64,000 nt of DNA, taken from assembly GCF_009727055.1 (NCBI RefSeq), contig NC_052349.1, forward strand, positions 47,952,119 to 48,016,118, in the 5' to 3' direction. The position numbers and the translations under genes were made by a program. The notes under the pieces were generated by a model. That model made no database searches and was not told the origin of the DNA. It saw only the letters and a list, made by a program, of their open reading frames with translations. Shown here in pieces: positions 42,722 through 54,082 of the stretch. The stretch is from Benincasa hispida. Its lineage: Eukaryota; Streptophyta; Magnoliopsida; Cucurbitales; Cucurbitaceae. Every line of letters starts with the position of its first letter. Position 1 is the stretch's first letter.

Positions 42722-45026
42722 TCTAACACTTTGATCGGATCGAGGTTGAGAGTTTTTGGACTCGTAAATCTAGGACTACTTGATAGAACATGGAATCGTT
42801 TTCCAACTCTCAGTACCGGGTACACCTCAGCAAAATGGTGTAGCGAAGAGGAGAAATAGAACCTTGTTGAACATGGTTCGTTCAATGATGAGTTACGCTT
42901 CCATACTGGACTCGTTTTGAGGTTTCGTAGTGGAAATTACGGTATACATACTCAACTGTGTTCCCTCCATGAGTGTTGCGAGAACACCTTTAGAGTTGTG
43001 GGACGGGCGTAAAGCTAGTGTACGTCACTTCTGCATTTGGGGTTGCCCTACACATGTGCTTGAGGAAAATCCCAAGAAGTTGGAACCACGGTCGAGGTTA
43101 TGCCTCTTTGTAGGCTACCCCAAAGGTACACGGGGGGTTATTTTTATGATCCGTCGGAAAATAGGGTGTTTGTTTCCACGAATGCTACTTTTCTGGAGGA
43201 GGAACATATCCGAGTACAGTCCACGAAGTAAAGTCGCGTTGCGTGAGCTTTCCAATGAAACTACTGAAACTTCAACAAGAGTTATTGAAGAGCCTGCTTC
43301 GTCAGCAAGAGTTGTTGATGGTAGTTCATTTAGTAGGTTGGTTCCACCTCAAGAGTTGAGGGAACTCGACGCAGTGGGAGGGTTACGAACCCACCCGTTC
43401 GCTATCTGGGTTTCATGGAAATCCTTGCTATAGTAGCAGATGGCGATATTGAGGATCCATTGTCTTATCATAAGGCAATGGTGGATGTAGACCGGGATGA
43501 ATGGGTCAAGTCCATGGACCTCGAGATGGAGTCGATGTACTAACTCAGTATGGGATCTTGTAGATCAGCCTGATGGGGTAAGACTATAGGCTGTAAATGG
43601 ATCTACAAGCGCAAACGGGGTGCTGATGGGAAGATGCAGACCTTCAAGGCTCGACTCGTGGCAAAGAGTTATACCCAGGTAGAGAGAGTCGACTATGAGG
43701 AGACTTTCTCGCCTGTTACCATATTAAAGTCTATCCACATCCTCCTGTCCATTGCAGCTTATTATAATTATGAGATCTGGCAAATAGAAGTCAAGACGGC
43801 CTTTCTGAATAACAATCTCAAGGAGACCATTTACAAGATGCAACCCGAGGGATTCATAACCCTAGGTCAAGAGTAAAAGGTTTGCAAGCTGAATGGGTCC
43901 ATTTATGGGCTGAAACAGACGTCTAGATCTTGGAACATACGGTTTGATATTGCGATCAAATCGTATGGCTTTGACCAGAACGTTGATGAATCTTGTGTCT
44001 ACAAGAAGATCATCAACACTTCAGTAGTATTCTTGGTGTTGTATGTAGACGATATACTACTCATTGAGAATGATGTAGGTCTACTGATTGCAGTTAAGAA
44101 CTTACTAGCGACCTAATTCCAAATGACAGATTTGGGAAAGGCTCAGTTTGTTTTGAGTATACAGATCTTTCAGGATCGTAAGAACAAAGTCCTAGCACTG
44201 TCTCAAGCACCGTACATTGATAAGATGTTGCTCAAGTATTCGATGCAGGACTCCAAGAGGGGCCTACTGCCATTTAGGCATAGAGTCACTTTGTCTAAGG
44301 ACATATGTCCTAAGACACCTCAAGAGGTTGAGGAGATGAGACAGGTCCCATATGCGTTTGTCGTTGGAAGTTTGATGTATGCAATGATCTGTACTCATCC
44401 AAACATCTGCTACGCTGTGGGCATAACCAGTAAGTATCAGTCTAACCTAGGCCAGGGTCACTAGACAGCAGTGAGGAACATACTCAAGTATCTTTGGAGA
44501 ATGAGGGATTACATGCTCGTGTACGGATCTAGGGATTTGATCCTTACTGGATACACGGATTTTGACTTTCAGACTGATAAGGACTCTCGCAAGTCCATGT
44601 CAGAGTCACTCTTTACTCTTAACGGAGGAGTTGTATGTAGCGAAGCACTAAGCAGGGGTGCATCGCCGACTCCACTATGGAGGCAGAGTACGTAGCGGCT
44701 TGTAAAGCTGCTAAGGAGGCCTTCTAGTTCAGGAAGTTCTTGATAGAACTGGAAGTTGTTCCAGATATGTCTAGGCCCATTATCCTCTAATGTGATAATA
44801 GTGGGGCAGTGCAAACTCCAAGGAGCCTCGGAGTCAATGGAGCGACAAACACATAGAGCGGAAGTATCATCTGATCTGCGAGATAGTGCATCGAGGGGAC
44901 GTGATCGTCACGAAGATCGCTTCGGAGCACAATGTTGCTGACCCGTTTACGAAGGCTCTCACGACTACAGTGTTTGAGGGTCACCTTCAGAACATGGGTC
45001 TACAAGATCGCCCGCGGTTGGACTAG
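42722..45026 (+). pseudogene. Family-1 Ty1/copia integrase, RT and RNase H, plus strand
   Basis: The copy starts inside the integrase (LRSDRG, about 42737) and continues GTPQQNGVAKRRNRTLLNMV with the catalytic Glu replaced by Lys. Then come YILNCVPSMSVARTPLELW, GCPTHVLEENPKKLEPRSRL, the RT with GCKWIYKRKRGADGK and WQIEVKTAFLNNN, the intact YVDD box (about 44042-44053) and RNase H with GYTDFDFQ, MEAEY and ADPFTKAL, ending RPRLD and a stop at 45024-45026. Stops are at 43542, 43874, 44114 and 44462, and others. Gag, protease and the 5' LTR are missing. Confidence 0.94.
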
Positions 45027-45027
45027 G

Positions 45028-45126
45028 GCAAGTGGGAGATTTTTTTGTACTGGGCTTTTATGCCTTAGTTTATTGTTTTGTACTAGTTTTTGTACACCCC
45101 ACTTTGCTTTAGGACAAGTGGGAGAT
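45028..45126 (+). other. paired polypurine tracts and spacer
   Basis: GCAAGTGGGAGAT at 45028-45040 and ACAAGTGGGAGAT at 45114-45126 lie about 85 bp apart. The second abuts the LTR. This is the clearest pair in the window. Confidence 0.7.
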
Positions 45127-45820
45127 TGTTGGAGTTGATATCCTAAAGTCTCGTGTCCTGTAGTTTGTAAACAGTTTGTACGAATGCTTGTAATGTATAA
45201 TATATGATATTTACTTCACATCTTATTTTTGCTCAGTTGTTTGTTTTATTTGCTTTATCACAAACCAATAAACCTAAAATCCCTGGTTATCTGAATGTAA
45301 CTTAAACATGTATGTACTGACATACAAGTTGATCATGTCTTAAGTGATAATCAAAATGGTTTGTAGTATATGGATATAGGAGGGAAACCATCCTGGTAAT
45401 GCTACGGATGTGACCTGCTTTGTGGAATGGTCACAAGTGTTGTAACTTGTCACAGATGGTCTGATCTTGATCATTCATGTAGGGGACATGCGAGCGGGGG
45501 CATCCTATACAAAGAGTTTGTATAAGACCTTACCACAAAGTGTTAACATCTCATTATATGACATCGTTTATGACAGAGAATTCACTTCACTAGGATGACC
45601 ATAGGTAACATGACCTCAATCCTGAGTGAGTTGGGAACTCCTGCCATTGAGAGCAGTCCTTTGATTTGTATTGGTGTAGTGGCTAGGTCGCTGACTCAAA
45701 CTACCACTTTGGGGATTTGTTTGATTTGGGAGCTGGAAACTCAGCTACACAAGATGGAATTCACTCCTTCCCCTAAGTAGGGGCAAGTAGATAGATAGCT
45801 CCCTTAAGGGTTGATTCCTG
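45127..45820 (+). repeat. Family-1 3' LTR, first about 694 bp
   Basis: It starts TGTTGGAGTTGATATCC and follows the LTR at 59790 until GGGTTGATTCCTG, where the homology ends. The next sequence is the distal part of another LTR in the opposite direction. Confidence 0.88.
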
Positions 45821-47466
45821 CTCGATCGTTTAGTCTCTCGCTAAATCTTTTACATGATCACTTAGTAAATCTCACTAGATCGTTTAGTAAATCTCACTAT
45901 ACACGATCATTTAGTCTCTCGATTTACACGATCATTTCTCGTTAGAGGGCTATCGTGTAGTCTCTTGTGAGCAAAACGATTAGTAATGCAACTAATGAAG
46001 CGATCTCTTAACAAAATGAAAACTCTTTTCATTTTATCCTTCAGTTATGAAAACTGAACATAACCTCCTACTTTCACGATTAATGGAGAAAATAACCAAC
46101 CACGATTACCATATAATTGTTTAATTATAAATAAATATAATAACTAATTTATCATATTATATTTATAACTTATAGTTTTAATATAACATCATATGTAATA
46201 TTTAAACCATAGTTCTTTTCTCCTTTATTTAATATAAATCATATTTATAACAATTCCTCTAATTAATATATCTCATACATCATATCAATTATATCACATA
46301 TAATTGAATCAATTTAATTATATCATATATAATCAAATTCCCTCTTGTTAATTTGAACACTTCAAACTTACCCAAAAACTGATTCTCAACTTGAATCCAT
46401 TGAGCTACCAAGGGGACCTTATGGACCTGTAGCTTGAAGCTCGAACAGTACGTGAATAACTGACTAAACTCTTTAATCACGAAATCCACCATCTGTTAAC
46501 TGTCGGACACTCCACTAAAGACCGACTGTTATACTCTTCTTACTACAGATATATTTCTGTGTCCATTGGATATAACCAATCAATAGTATGATAAACCTTC
46601 ATAAATCGCTTGTAAGTACAGCTAGGCCAATTTACCATTTTGCCCCTGTAGTTACATCTAACTCCTCAAGTACCACCGATTTCTCTAATGAATAATACAT
46701 CATAGTACTACTATGAGTGAACACCTCTCGAGCCATGAGAAAGTGTGTGGCGCCACATCGTTCAAGCCCCAGAATCAGCCCTTAAGGAAGTAATCTATCT
46801 ACTTACCCCTGCTTTGGGGAAGGAGTGAATTCCATCTTGTGTAGTTGAGTTCCCAACTCCTCAATCAGATGAATCCCCAAAGTGGTAGGTTTGGGTCTGA
46901 AATCTGGCCACTCACACCCATGCAAATCAAAGGACCACCCTTATAGGAAGAAGTTCCCAAATCAAAAAGGATTTAGGTCATGTTACCTATGGTTATTCTA
47001 GTGAAATGAAAATCTCTGTCATGAATAGCGTTATATAATGAGACTAAACATTTCGTGTCTAGTCTTATACAAACTCTTTTGTATAGGACACCTCCGCTCA
47101 CATGTCTTCACATGAATGATCAGGATCAGACCATCTATAGCACTTTACAACACTTATAGAATCCATAAAGCGGGTTGTATCCGTAGTGTCACCAGGATAA
47201 GGTTTCCCTCTTTTATCCTTATGCTACAGACCATTTAGGTTATCACTTAAGGCATGATCCACTTGTATGTCTCCACATACATGCTTAAGTTACAACGATA
47301 ACTAGGGATCTTAGTTTATTGGTTTGTGGGTAATGCAACTAAAAAATCTCATATTTCATAGACAATAGTGAAAAAAATATCACATATTATTACATCACAA
47401 GCATTTGTTCATACAGGGTTTTACAAACTACAGGACCCTACGAGATTTAGGGTATCAACCCCAACA
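45821..47466 (-). repeat. Family-1 LTR, minus strand, distal end missing
   Basis: Inverted, it starts TGTTGGGGTTGATACCC at 47466 and runs to the CGATCG-type array at 45821-46010. The terminal about 400 bp of the LTR is absent. It forms an inverted pair with 45127-45820. Confidence 0.88.
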
Positions 47467-47935
47467 GCCTAAGGGTTGTATCTATTCTAGCCTCAGTCTT
47501 TGACTTGAGCATTTCGTCGGTTTCCAACTCAGTGCTCTAACGGCTCTAATCTCCACCCTTTATTGGCTTCGATCTTAGTACACGGCTTGAGGGTTCGATC
47601 GGTTTCAGCCTCAGTCTTTGGCTTGAGCATTCTGTCGGTTTTCAACTCAGTGCTCTAGCGGCTCTGATCATCGCCTCTTTATTGGCTTCGATCTTAGTAC
47701 ACGACCTAAGGGTTCCATCGATTCCAGCCTCAGTCTTTGACTTAAGCATTCTGTAGGTTTCCAACTCAGTGCTCTAATGGCTTTGATCTCCACCCATTAT
47801 TGGCTTCCATCTTAGTATGCAGCCTAAGGATTCCGTTGGTCCCAGCCTCAGTCTTTGACTTGAGCACTTTGTTGGTTTCCAACTAAGTGCTTTAACGGCT
47901 CTGATCTCCGCCCTTTATTTATTTATTTATTATTA
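47467..47935. repeat. Tandem repeat, about 119-bp unit, about four copies
   Basis: CCTCAGTCTTTG recurs at 47491, 47609, 47728 and 47846. Each is followed by TTGAGCATTYTGT, GGTTTYCAACTCAGTGCTCT and the TTATTGGCTTCGATCTTAGT stretch. Units differ by scattered substitutions. The array ends in a TTTA/TTA microsatellite at about 47916-47941. Confidence 0.88.
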
Positions 47936-49304
47936 TTATTACTGTAAGACCTTAACATTAAATCTAAAGTGGGAGGTTAAATAGAGAAGAAAAATCCTAA
48001 GTAAAGATATTGGAACAAAGGGTGGAAAACATTAAAATTATCCAAAAAGGTGACCAAAGATCCAAAAGCCTATGAAGGGCTTAAAACATGTTGGACGCAA
48101 GAAGGCATGGAGAATGGAAGCAAGAAAACTTGAAAAATGGCTAAGGGTTGCATACAATCAAACACAAGGGCATACATGATCCATACGAACACGAGCAGGC
48201 AGCATGCATCGAGTGAGCATGTTAGGCGCGTCGGCCATGAGTTAAAGCCAAGCGCGCAGGCCAAACGCACAGGCCATGTGTCGTGGACAAGCGCACAGGC
48301 TGTGCGTCAAGCACACAGGCCATGCGTCGATGGTGTATACTGAGCGCCCTGCCTATGTGTCGAACGGGCAAGTGGGTAAGCCATCCTATTGCGTCGAAGC
48401 CACTGCCGAGTAGCCATGCCATCGATGTCTATGCCAAACGCACGCCTATAATGGTGAACACGCCCAATAGCGCGAGACACGCCACGTAGCCGAGAGCGCT
48501 TATGAGGCCAAGCGGCAAGCGTCCTAGGCTTAGCACTCCATGCGTCAAATAGTCAGCGCCGTGAGGCCATGCTATAGTAGGCCAAGCAAAGTAACACGCT
48601 AGCAGCCATGCATCGAGGGTGAGTGGCCCACCCTATGCGTTAGTGATGACAAACCTCATGCGTGGCTAAAGTTGGACTTTTGATGGAAGGGAAAAGGTGA
48701 GTTGTTATGGCGTTAAGGTTAAAAGGGCAAGGCTAATTGATGGAGAACTTCAAGGAAGGATCCAATGATATATGAGCATAAATCTTAAACCAATTTAAGT
48801 AAATGAGAAAATATATGAAAGTAATTAAGTAATTTAGGGTGGCAAAAAAGAGGATCACAACAAAAATTTTAGTAGAAGGTGGACAAAGGAGATTTCCATG
48901 CAAATTGAGTCTATCACCTCAAACAGGAGGTGGGTGAAGGAAATTCTATGGAAAAACGAGAAGATTTTTGGCTGGCAAGCTGAAATGAGAACAACTTCAA
49001 GGCTAGGCCGGGTAAGGTTGAGTGTGTGGAAGCTCCAAAAGTGAGACAAATGGGAAGTTGAGTTGTCCACCATGGGTGAGTTTGAAATGGCTATAAATAG
49101 AGGGTTGGGCAAGAGAATTTAATTCATACCAATCACCTAAATCGTGTGTTGAGCATATTTAGAGAGTTACGTTTGAGTTATTAGCTTTCGAGTGATTGGA
49201 GGAATCAAAAAAGAAAAACAAGAGTTGCATTGGTGAGGCATTGAGTCAGCCAGACGCACAGCCAGCCGCATACCCTGCACGCATGCAGTGCCGTGTTCGT
49301 TCGT
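47936..49304 (+). other. LTR-like, repeat-rich DNA left of the gap
   Basis: No gene is seen. From 48190 to 48660 the sequence is GC rich and built of degenerate short repeats around CAGGCCATGCGTC. A promoter-like GGCTATAAATAGAGGGTTGG lies at about 49090. The composition and TATA box suggest the LTR of a gypsy-type element on the plus strand, but its ends are not clear. Confidence 0.45.
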
Positions 49305-49962
49305 NNNNNNNNNNNNNNNNNNNNNNNNNNNNNNNNNNNNNNNNNNNNNNNNNNNNNNNNNNNNNNNNNNNNNNNNNNNNNNNNNNNNNNNNNNNNNNNN
49401 NNNNNNNNNNNNNNNNNNNNNNNNNNNNNNNNNNNNNNNNNNNNNNNNNNNNNNNNNNNNNNNNNNNNNNNNNNNNNNNNNNNNNNNNNNNNNNNNNNNN
49501 NNNNNNNNNNNNNNNNNNNNNNNNNNNNNNNNNNNNNNNNNNNNNNNNNNNNNNNNNNNNNNNNNNNNNNNNNNNNNNNNNNNNNNNNNNNNNNNNNNNN
49601 NNNNNNNNNNNNNNNNNNNNNNNNNNNNNNNNNNNNNNNNNNNNNNNNNNNNNNNNNNNNNNNNNNNNNNNNNNNNNNNNNNNNNNNNNNNNNNNNNNNN
49701 NNNNNNNNNNNNNNNNNNNNNNNNNNNNNNNNNNNNNNNNNNNNNNNNNNNNNNNNNNNNNNNNNNNNNNNNNNNNNNNNNNNNNNNNNNNNNNNNNNNN
49801 NNNNNNNNNNNNNNNNNNNNNNNNNNNNNNNNNNNNNNNNNNNNNNNNNNNNNNNNNNNNNNNNNNNNNNNNNNNNNNNNNNNNNNNNNNNNNNNNNNNN
49901 NNNNNNNNNNNNNNNNNNNNNNNNNNNNNNNNNNNNNNNNNNNNNNNNNNNNNNNNNNNNNN
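49305..49962. other. assembly gap (658 N)
   Basis: Unknown bases. Apparent open frames across it have no meaning. Confidence 1.
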
Positions 49963-50601
49963 TAGCGGGAAAAGAATTGTCGATGTGCACATTGGCGGGA
50001 AAAGAGGGTTATAGGAAAGTTTCCATAAAAAGTTGTTATTGATAATATGTCCATGATATGAACCTGCCACGTATGGCCTGGAACTGAAGGATGATGATTG
50101 AATGAATATACACATGATCATGCATAAGTTATACTAGACTTGTGATTATGTAATTGATTTCCCAAAAATATGTTTTGTAAAGTGATTATTATTTTAAAAG
50201 CACCACTCACTAAGCTTAGTAGCTCACATTCTTCCAAAAGTTTTCTTATATCCCCCCCTCCCTAGGTAGCAAAGTGGGGCGTTTAGGAAGAAGTCTACTA
50301 ACCACCAACTCACCAGGACTTGGTAAATTCTTAGGGAACGGCTCGGATCATGTAATAAAGAATATAGGAAATTAAACTATGTGTATAAAAGTTAGATAGA
50401 GTGTTGTAAACATGTTGAAATCTTTAATAGATGGGGGGGGAGAGGAGGGGAACATTAAATTGAAATATTGTCTTGGAATACTACTGGTGTACCCTCACGC
50501 TCCCTTCTAGGTATTGGGGGGCTAAGCCTAGGGAGGGGGTGTGACAATTACTATTTTGAAATTTATGCGGCCGAGACTCGTCCACTTTTTTGTGCAGCAT
50601 C
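49963..50601 (+). other. LTR-like DNA right of the gap with several G-rich purine tracts
   Basis: No gene is seen. G-rich tracts occur at about 50432-50450 (GGGGGGGGAGAGGAGGGG) and 50525-50541 (CTAGGGAGGGGGTGTGACA); C-rich at about 50250-50262. The last plus-strand tract followed by TGACA resembles a polypurine tract and LTR start, but no matching LTR follows. Confidence 0.4.
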
Positions 50602-53600
50602 ATGGTCTTCTTTACCGAGCGCGTTTTTCCTAGAAATTAGTATCTCGTGATCTTTGCGAATAGAGACCAACCTAACGAGGATGGACTTAGCCTTCCTGTG
50701 AAGGAGTCATTGGATGGTCCCTTTGCAGATATTTGGCCTAATTTGAATGACGATGCGATGGCTACTGAACTATCGATGGAAGTGTCTTTGACTTCGGATA
50801 AGAAAGTGTAAGTCTACCATCCACAACAAGGCTTCTAACTACGATAAAGTGTTAACTCTCGGGCATCGTTTTATTGAAAATGAAGTTCGTCGGAATGTCA
50901 TAACAAAGGTCCCTGGAGAGTTTACCTTTACTGATTACTACTGGGAGTTTGTTGGTCGAAACAAATGATGCCTTTATGACACTCGTTTGTTCAATGCAGT
51001 GATGGCCTCTGTGTACACGTATCACTGCAATAACGATGTTATGCGGGCCCTTTGTGAAGCTTGGTGCCCATCCACCAACACCTTTCACACCATGGCGGGT
51101 GAACTGTCAATATCTTTATGGGATTTATGGTCATTCGGGGGTTTTCCTATTAAAGGAAGGTTCTACGAGGAAGTTATGCCTAGCTTCAAGGAATTAACTG
51201 TCTCATGAAAGAAAGGAAGATATCTTCCAAAGACCTGCGAACATCTTTTTCGTGCGTACTACTTGATAGTTTGTTCACAAAGAAAGGATCGTATGAAGCC
51301 TTCCAAAAATGACCATGGGACCCCCACCAAAAGCGATTCTCAGGTGACCATCAGCACGTGGATTTTGTTTTGGTTCCTTGGAACTCGACATTACGACAGG
51401 CCTCCAAACAGAAAGCAAAAGAGAGCTTATAGTCCCCAATCTACTCATAATCCGAGCGGAGCAGAGATCACATTTCGAGCATGGTTAGCTAGAGAAAGCA
51501 TGTTTTTCGTGTTTGTTGGCTATGTTTTTCGTGTTTGTTGGCTATGTTTTTTCGTGTGTCAAACTTGGGGTGGAAGACAATCTGTGAGACAAGACGTACC
51601 TAGTAGCCTTTTAGTCTTGTTGGCTATGTTTTTTCGTGTTTCCCCAGAAAGAAGCCTATCTTTATCCCGACGTCTTAAGAATTTCCAGCTTAATGGCTGA
51701 TGGGAATATCTCTAGCCTTGTCATTCCCGTCCTAGCGAACATATATCATGGCTTAGGAGTGATAACCAAAGCTTCAAACCTAATCGGACGCACGAATTTT
51801 TGCTTCCCTATGCAATATGTCCATGGTTGGGCTGCCAATTAATTTAACACCCACTACCCTGTTCCTCTAGATGTTCGGGGTCCTAAGATGTCTAACTTTT
51901 CTGGTGAAAACAGGGCGATCTACTTTGGGGAATATGAAGCTTGAGATTTGATCCACAAGGGGGCAAGTATTCAGTGGCATGTGAATATTCAGGGCAGGAA
52001 TAAACACGAGAAATTGATTGATAATGAGTACCTCTTCTTTAGTGGGTCTTCACATTTTTCTAGTATGCAATCCTACTACGTATCATCCCAATGTGAGAGC
52101 ACCTCAATTATTGAATCGTATAGCTCTTACCGGTTTTGCAGACAATTTGGCTTTTACCAAGACCTTCCTAACGACATAAGGGGAATCCCTTCTATCACTA
52201 CCCCCCGGAATGTACTGTATCACTAGAGGATTTGTATGAGAAGCAGGACCTCTTCCTAAGCATTCCTACCTGACCGGATGCTAAACCCACATAATCATGC
52301 CACCCTGTGTTTCAAGGCCTAGTGGCAGGAGAAACATGGAAGCTACTTTGAGGAGAACAGGCATCATTTAGTATCCAGTGCCATTCCTCCTCCGGCACAA
52401 CCCAAACTGCCCAAAAATAAAGGGATCACCGAGGGAGGCAAACAACTATGTTTGGTTGAAGAGATGACCTCAGTCCCATGAAAGAATTCTCCACACTCAA
52501 TGGAAGAGGAGAGTCACAACAACACTAGTGATCATCATTGGAAGAGGTCATCCAAGAAGCCAAAGGCATCAGGCCATGATTCTTTAGCAAGGGATCAAAA
52601 CGATCTTGGAGTCCTCGATGCTCCTAACTTATTGGTACAATTTTTTTCTTTTTCTTTTTACTTTTATTATTTTTATTATTTTTATATAGCCTATATTGTG
52701 TGGTTTTTTTAGTCACCTTTGAATGCCTCACTTCAAGAGTTGGCAAGGCCACAAAGTGAAAATCCTTAATGAGACCATTCGCTATCGATACAGTTGTTGA
52801 GGGTACCAGAACTTTAGAGATGCTACCTCAAGAACTTGCTACTTCTAAACACATTCACCACGTCGAGAAGGAAACAGGCATAGGGTGTGTCAAAGCTTTG
52901 GCTTCTCAAGTTAGGGAAGCTATTTTCCCAAACACTCCTTCAACGGAGAGAGTCCTACAACTGGGGGAAGCTTCAAAAACCCCAACGAGCCCAAATGGAC
53001 ACAAGCCCACTTCTGCATGTCCGAACGACTATGGGGCCTTGGTTGGCACAACGGTGACTCTGGCTCATCCTCTTGTGGCCCAGAAACTCCTCAAACATGT
53101 GGACAAATCAGCTTCCATGGTTGTTTCTAGGGTGTCCGAATTTTGTGCTACCAATGTAGTTTCTGACATTCGGTGCCATGCTGTCTTTGTTATATGGGAA
53201 ACTATACAGAAGAAAATCATACATACCCCTTTTGAGAATGTCCTTTTTCTGGAAAAGAAAACTCACCAAATATTTGTAGCAAATTCTGACATTTGTGGAG
53301 CCAATCTTCCCCCACTTAGAAAACTCGTAGATGACTATTATAGAAACGTGGAGAGGCACAATCAGTTCCAATCATCATTCTTTTTCTCAATTGACCCAGG
53401 AAAATAAGAACCAAAGTCTAGAGGAGGCCATGTTTCACTTGGAGAAGACATTATATGAAGAAAGTAGTGCCTTTGCTAAAAGAAAAGCACTACTGGAGCG
53501 TGACTCTCGAGCTTTACAAGAAGAGGAAAAGTTGTTAGCGAAGCTAGCAGCCATCAAAGCTGAACGAGTCAAAATATCGAAGCAACTCTTGTAGAATGAG

Positions 53601-53738
53601 AATCTTCTGAATGAACACAAGCTTGATGCCTCCAACACGATAGGGGCAAGAAACAACATGGAGATTACTCCTACTATTTCTGATAAGGACGTCAAAACCT
53701 TGAAGATGCTGCACCAAATGTTAGAGGTTGTGCAATAG
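50602..53738 (+). pseudogene. Plant-mobile-domain (PMD, aminotransferase-like) gene with coiled-coil end, broken
   Basis: It starts MVFFTERVFPRN at 50602 and meets a stop at 50638-50640. Frames then continue with GLSLPVKESLDGPFADIWP, KVPGEFTFTDYYWEF, ALCEAWCPSTNTFHTMAGEL and SLWDLWSFGGFPIKGRFYEE, the signature region of the plant mobile domain. After it come RPPNRKQKRAYSPQSTH, MADGNISSLVIPVLANIYHG, the FGEYEA region and SYRFCRQFGFYQDLPNDI. The C-terminal part from 52769 (213 codons open) is followed, after a frameshift near 53400, by a Glu/Lys/Leu-rich coiled coil (HLEKTLYEESSAFAKRKAL), stopping at 53736-53738. The gene lies opposite to, and downstream of, a Tat-type pol. Such antisense extra genes are known for that lineage. 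Stops, shifts and a local triplication make it a pseudogene. Confidence 0.85.
51500..51645 (+). repeat. Repeated 22-bp phrase in the PMD gene
   Basis: TTTTTCGTGTTTGTTGGCTA occurs twice in tandem at about 51503-51548, and a variant (TTGTTGGCTATGTTTTTTCG) recurs at about 51538-51556 and 51618-51637. It inserts repeated FVGYVFRVCWLCF-like residues not expected in the family. Confidence 0.75.
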
Positions 53739-54082
53739 GTGAAAGACTACAATTAGGTACCCATGTGTTGGTTGTGTGGGGCTCCAAGAATTTTGTAATC
53801 TCTAGGCCTCTTTGATTGCTAGATTTATTTATCGTATTGTAATGTTGAAACTTTTTTATATGGAAGACATTTCTCTCTTATTTTTATTTCTCTCTCATTT
53901 TTTATTTTTTAATTTTTTTTTTATATCATGTTGAAACTTTTTTATATGGAAGTACCTATTTTCTTTATGCGCTTGAACTCATTTTTCTTCACGTGGCTGA
54001 ATTAAATTGCTTTAAGCTACCTACATACCCTTTATAACGACAGGGATCAAGTCATAACGTAGTCCATTTTTTTTAATATTTG
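53739..54082. other. AT-rich spacer between the two opposing genes
   Basis: It lies between the ends of the PMD gene and of the pol gene, which converge here. GTTGAAACTTTTTTATATGG occurs twice (about 53844 and 53929), about 86 bp apart. No gene is seen. Confidence 0.6.

Noticed and set aside
48070..48489. Short open frames in the GC-rich repeat block
   Set aside because: Higher GC with repeats leaves several frames open on both strands by chance; no motif is visible.
49167..50121. Long open frames across 49305-49962
   Set aside because: They consist mostly of unknown bases of an assembly gap.
50515..50545. Start of a 3' LTR at the G-rich tract followed by TGACA
   Set aside because: No LTR partner or continuing LTR could be found; the PMD gene starts within 60 bases.
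51263..51700. Separate 145-codon gene
   Set aside because: It is the middle part of the broken PMD gene in one of its frames, with the repeated phrase.
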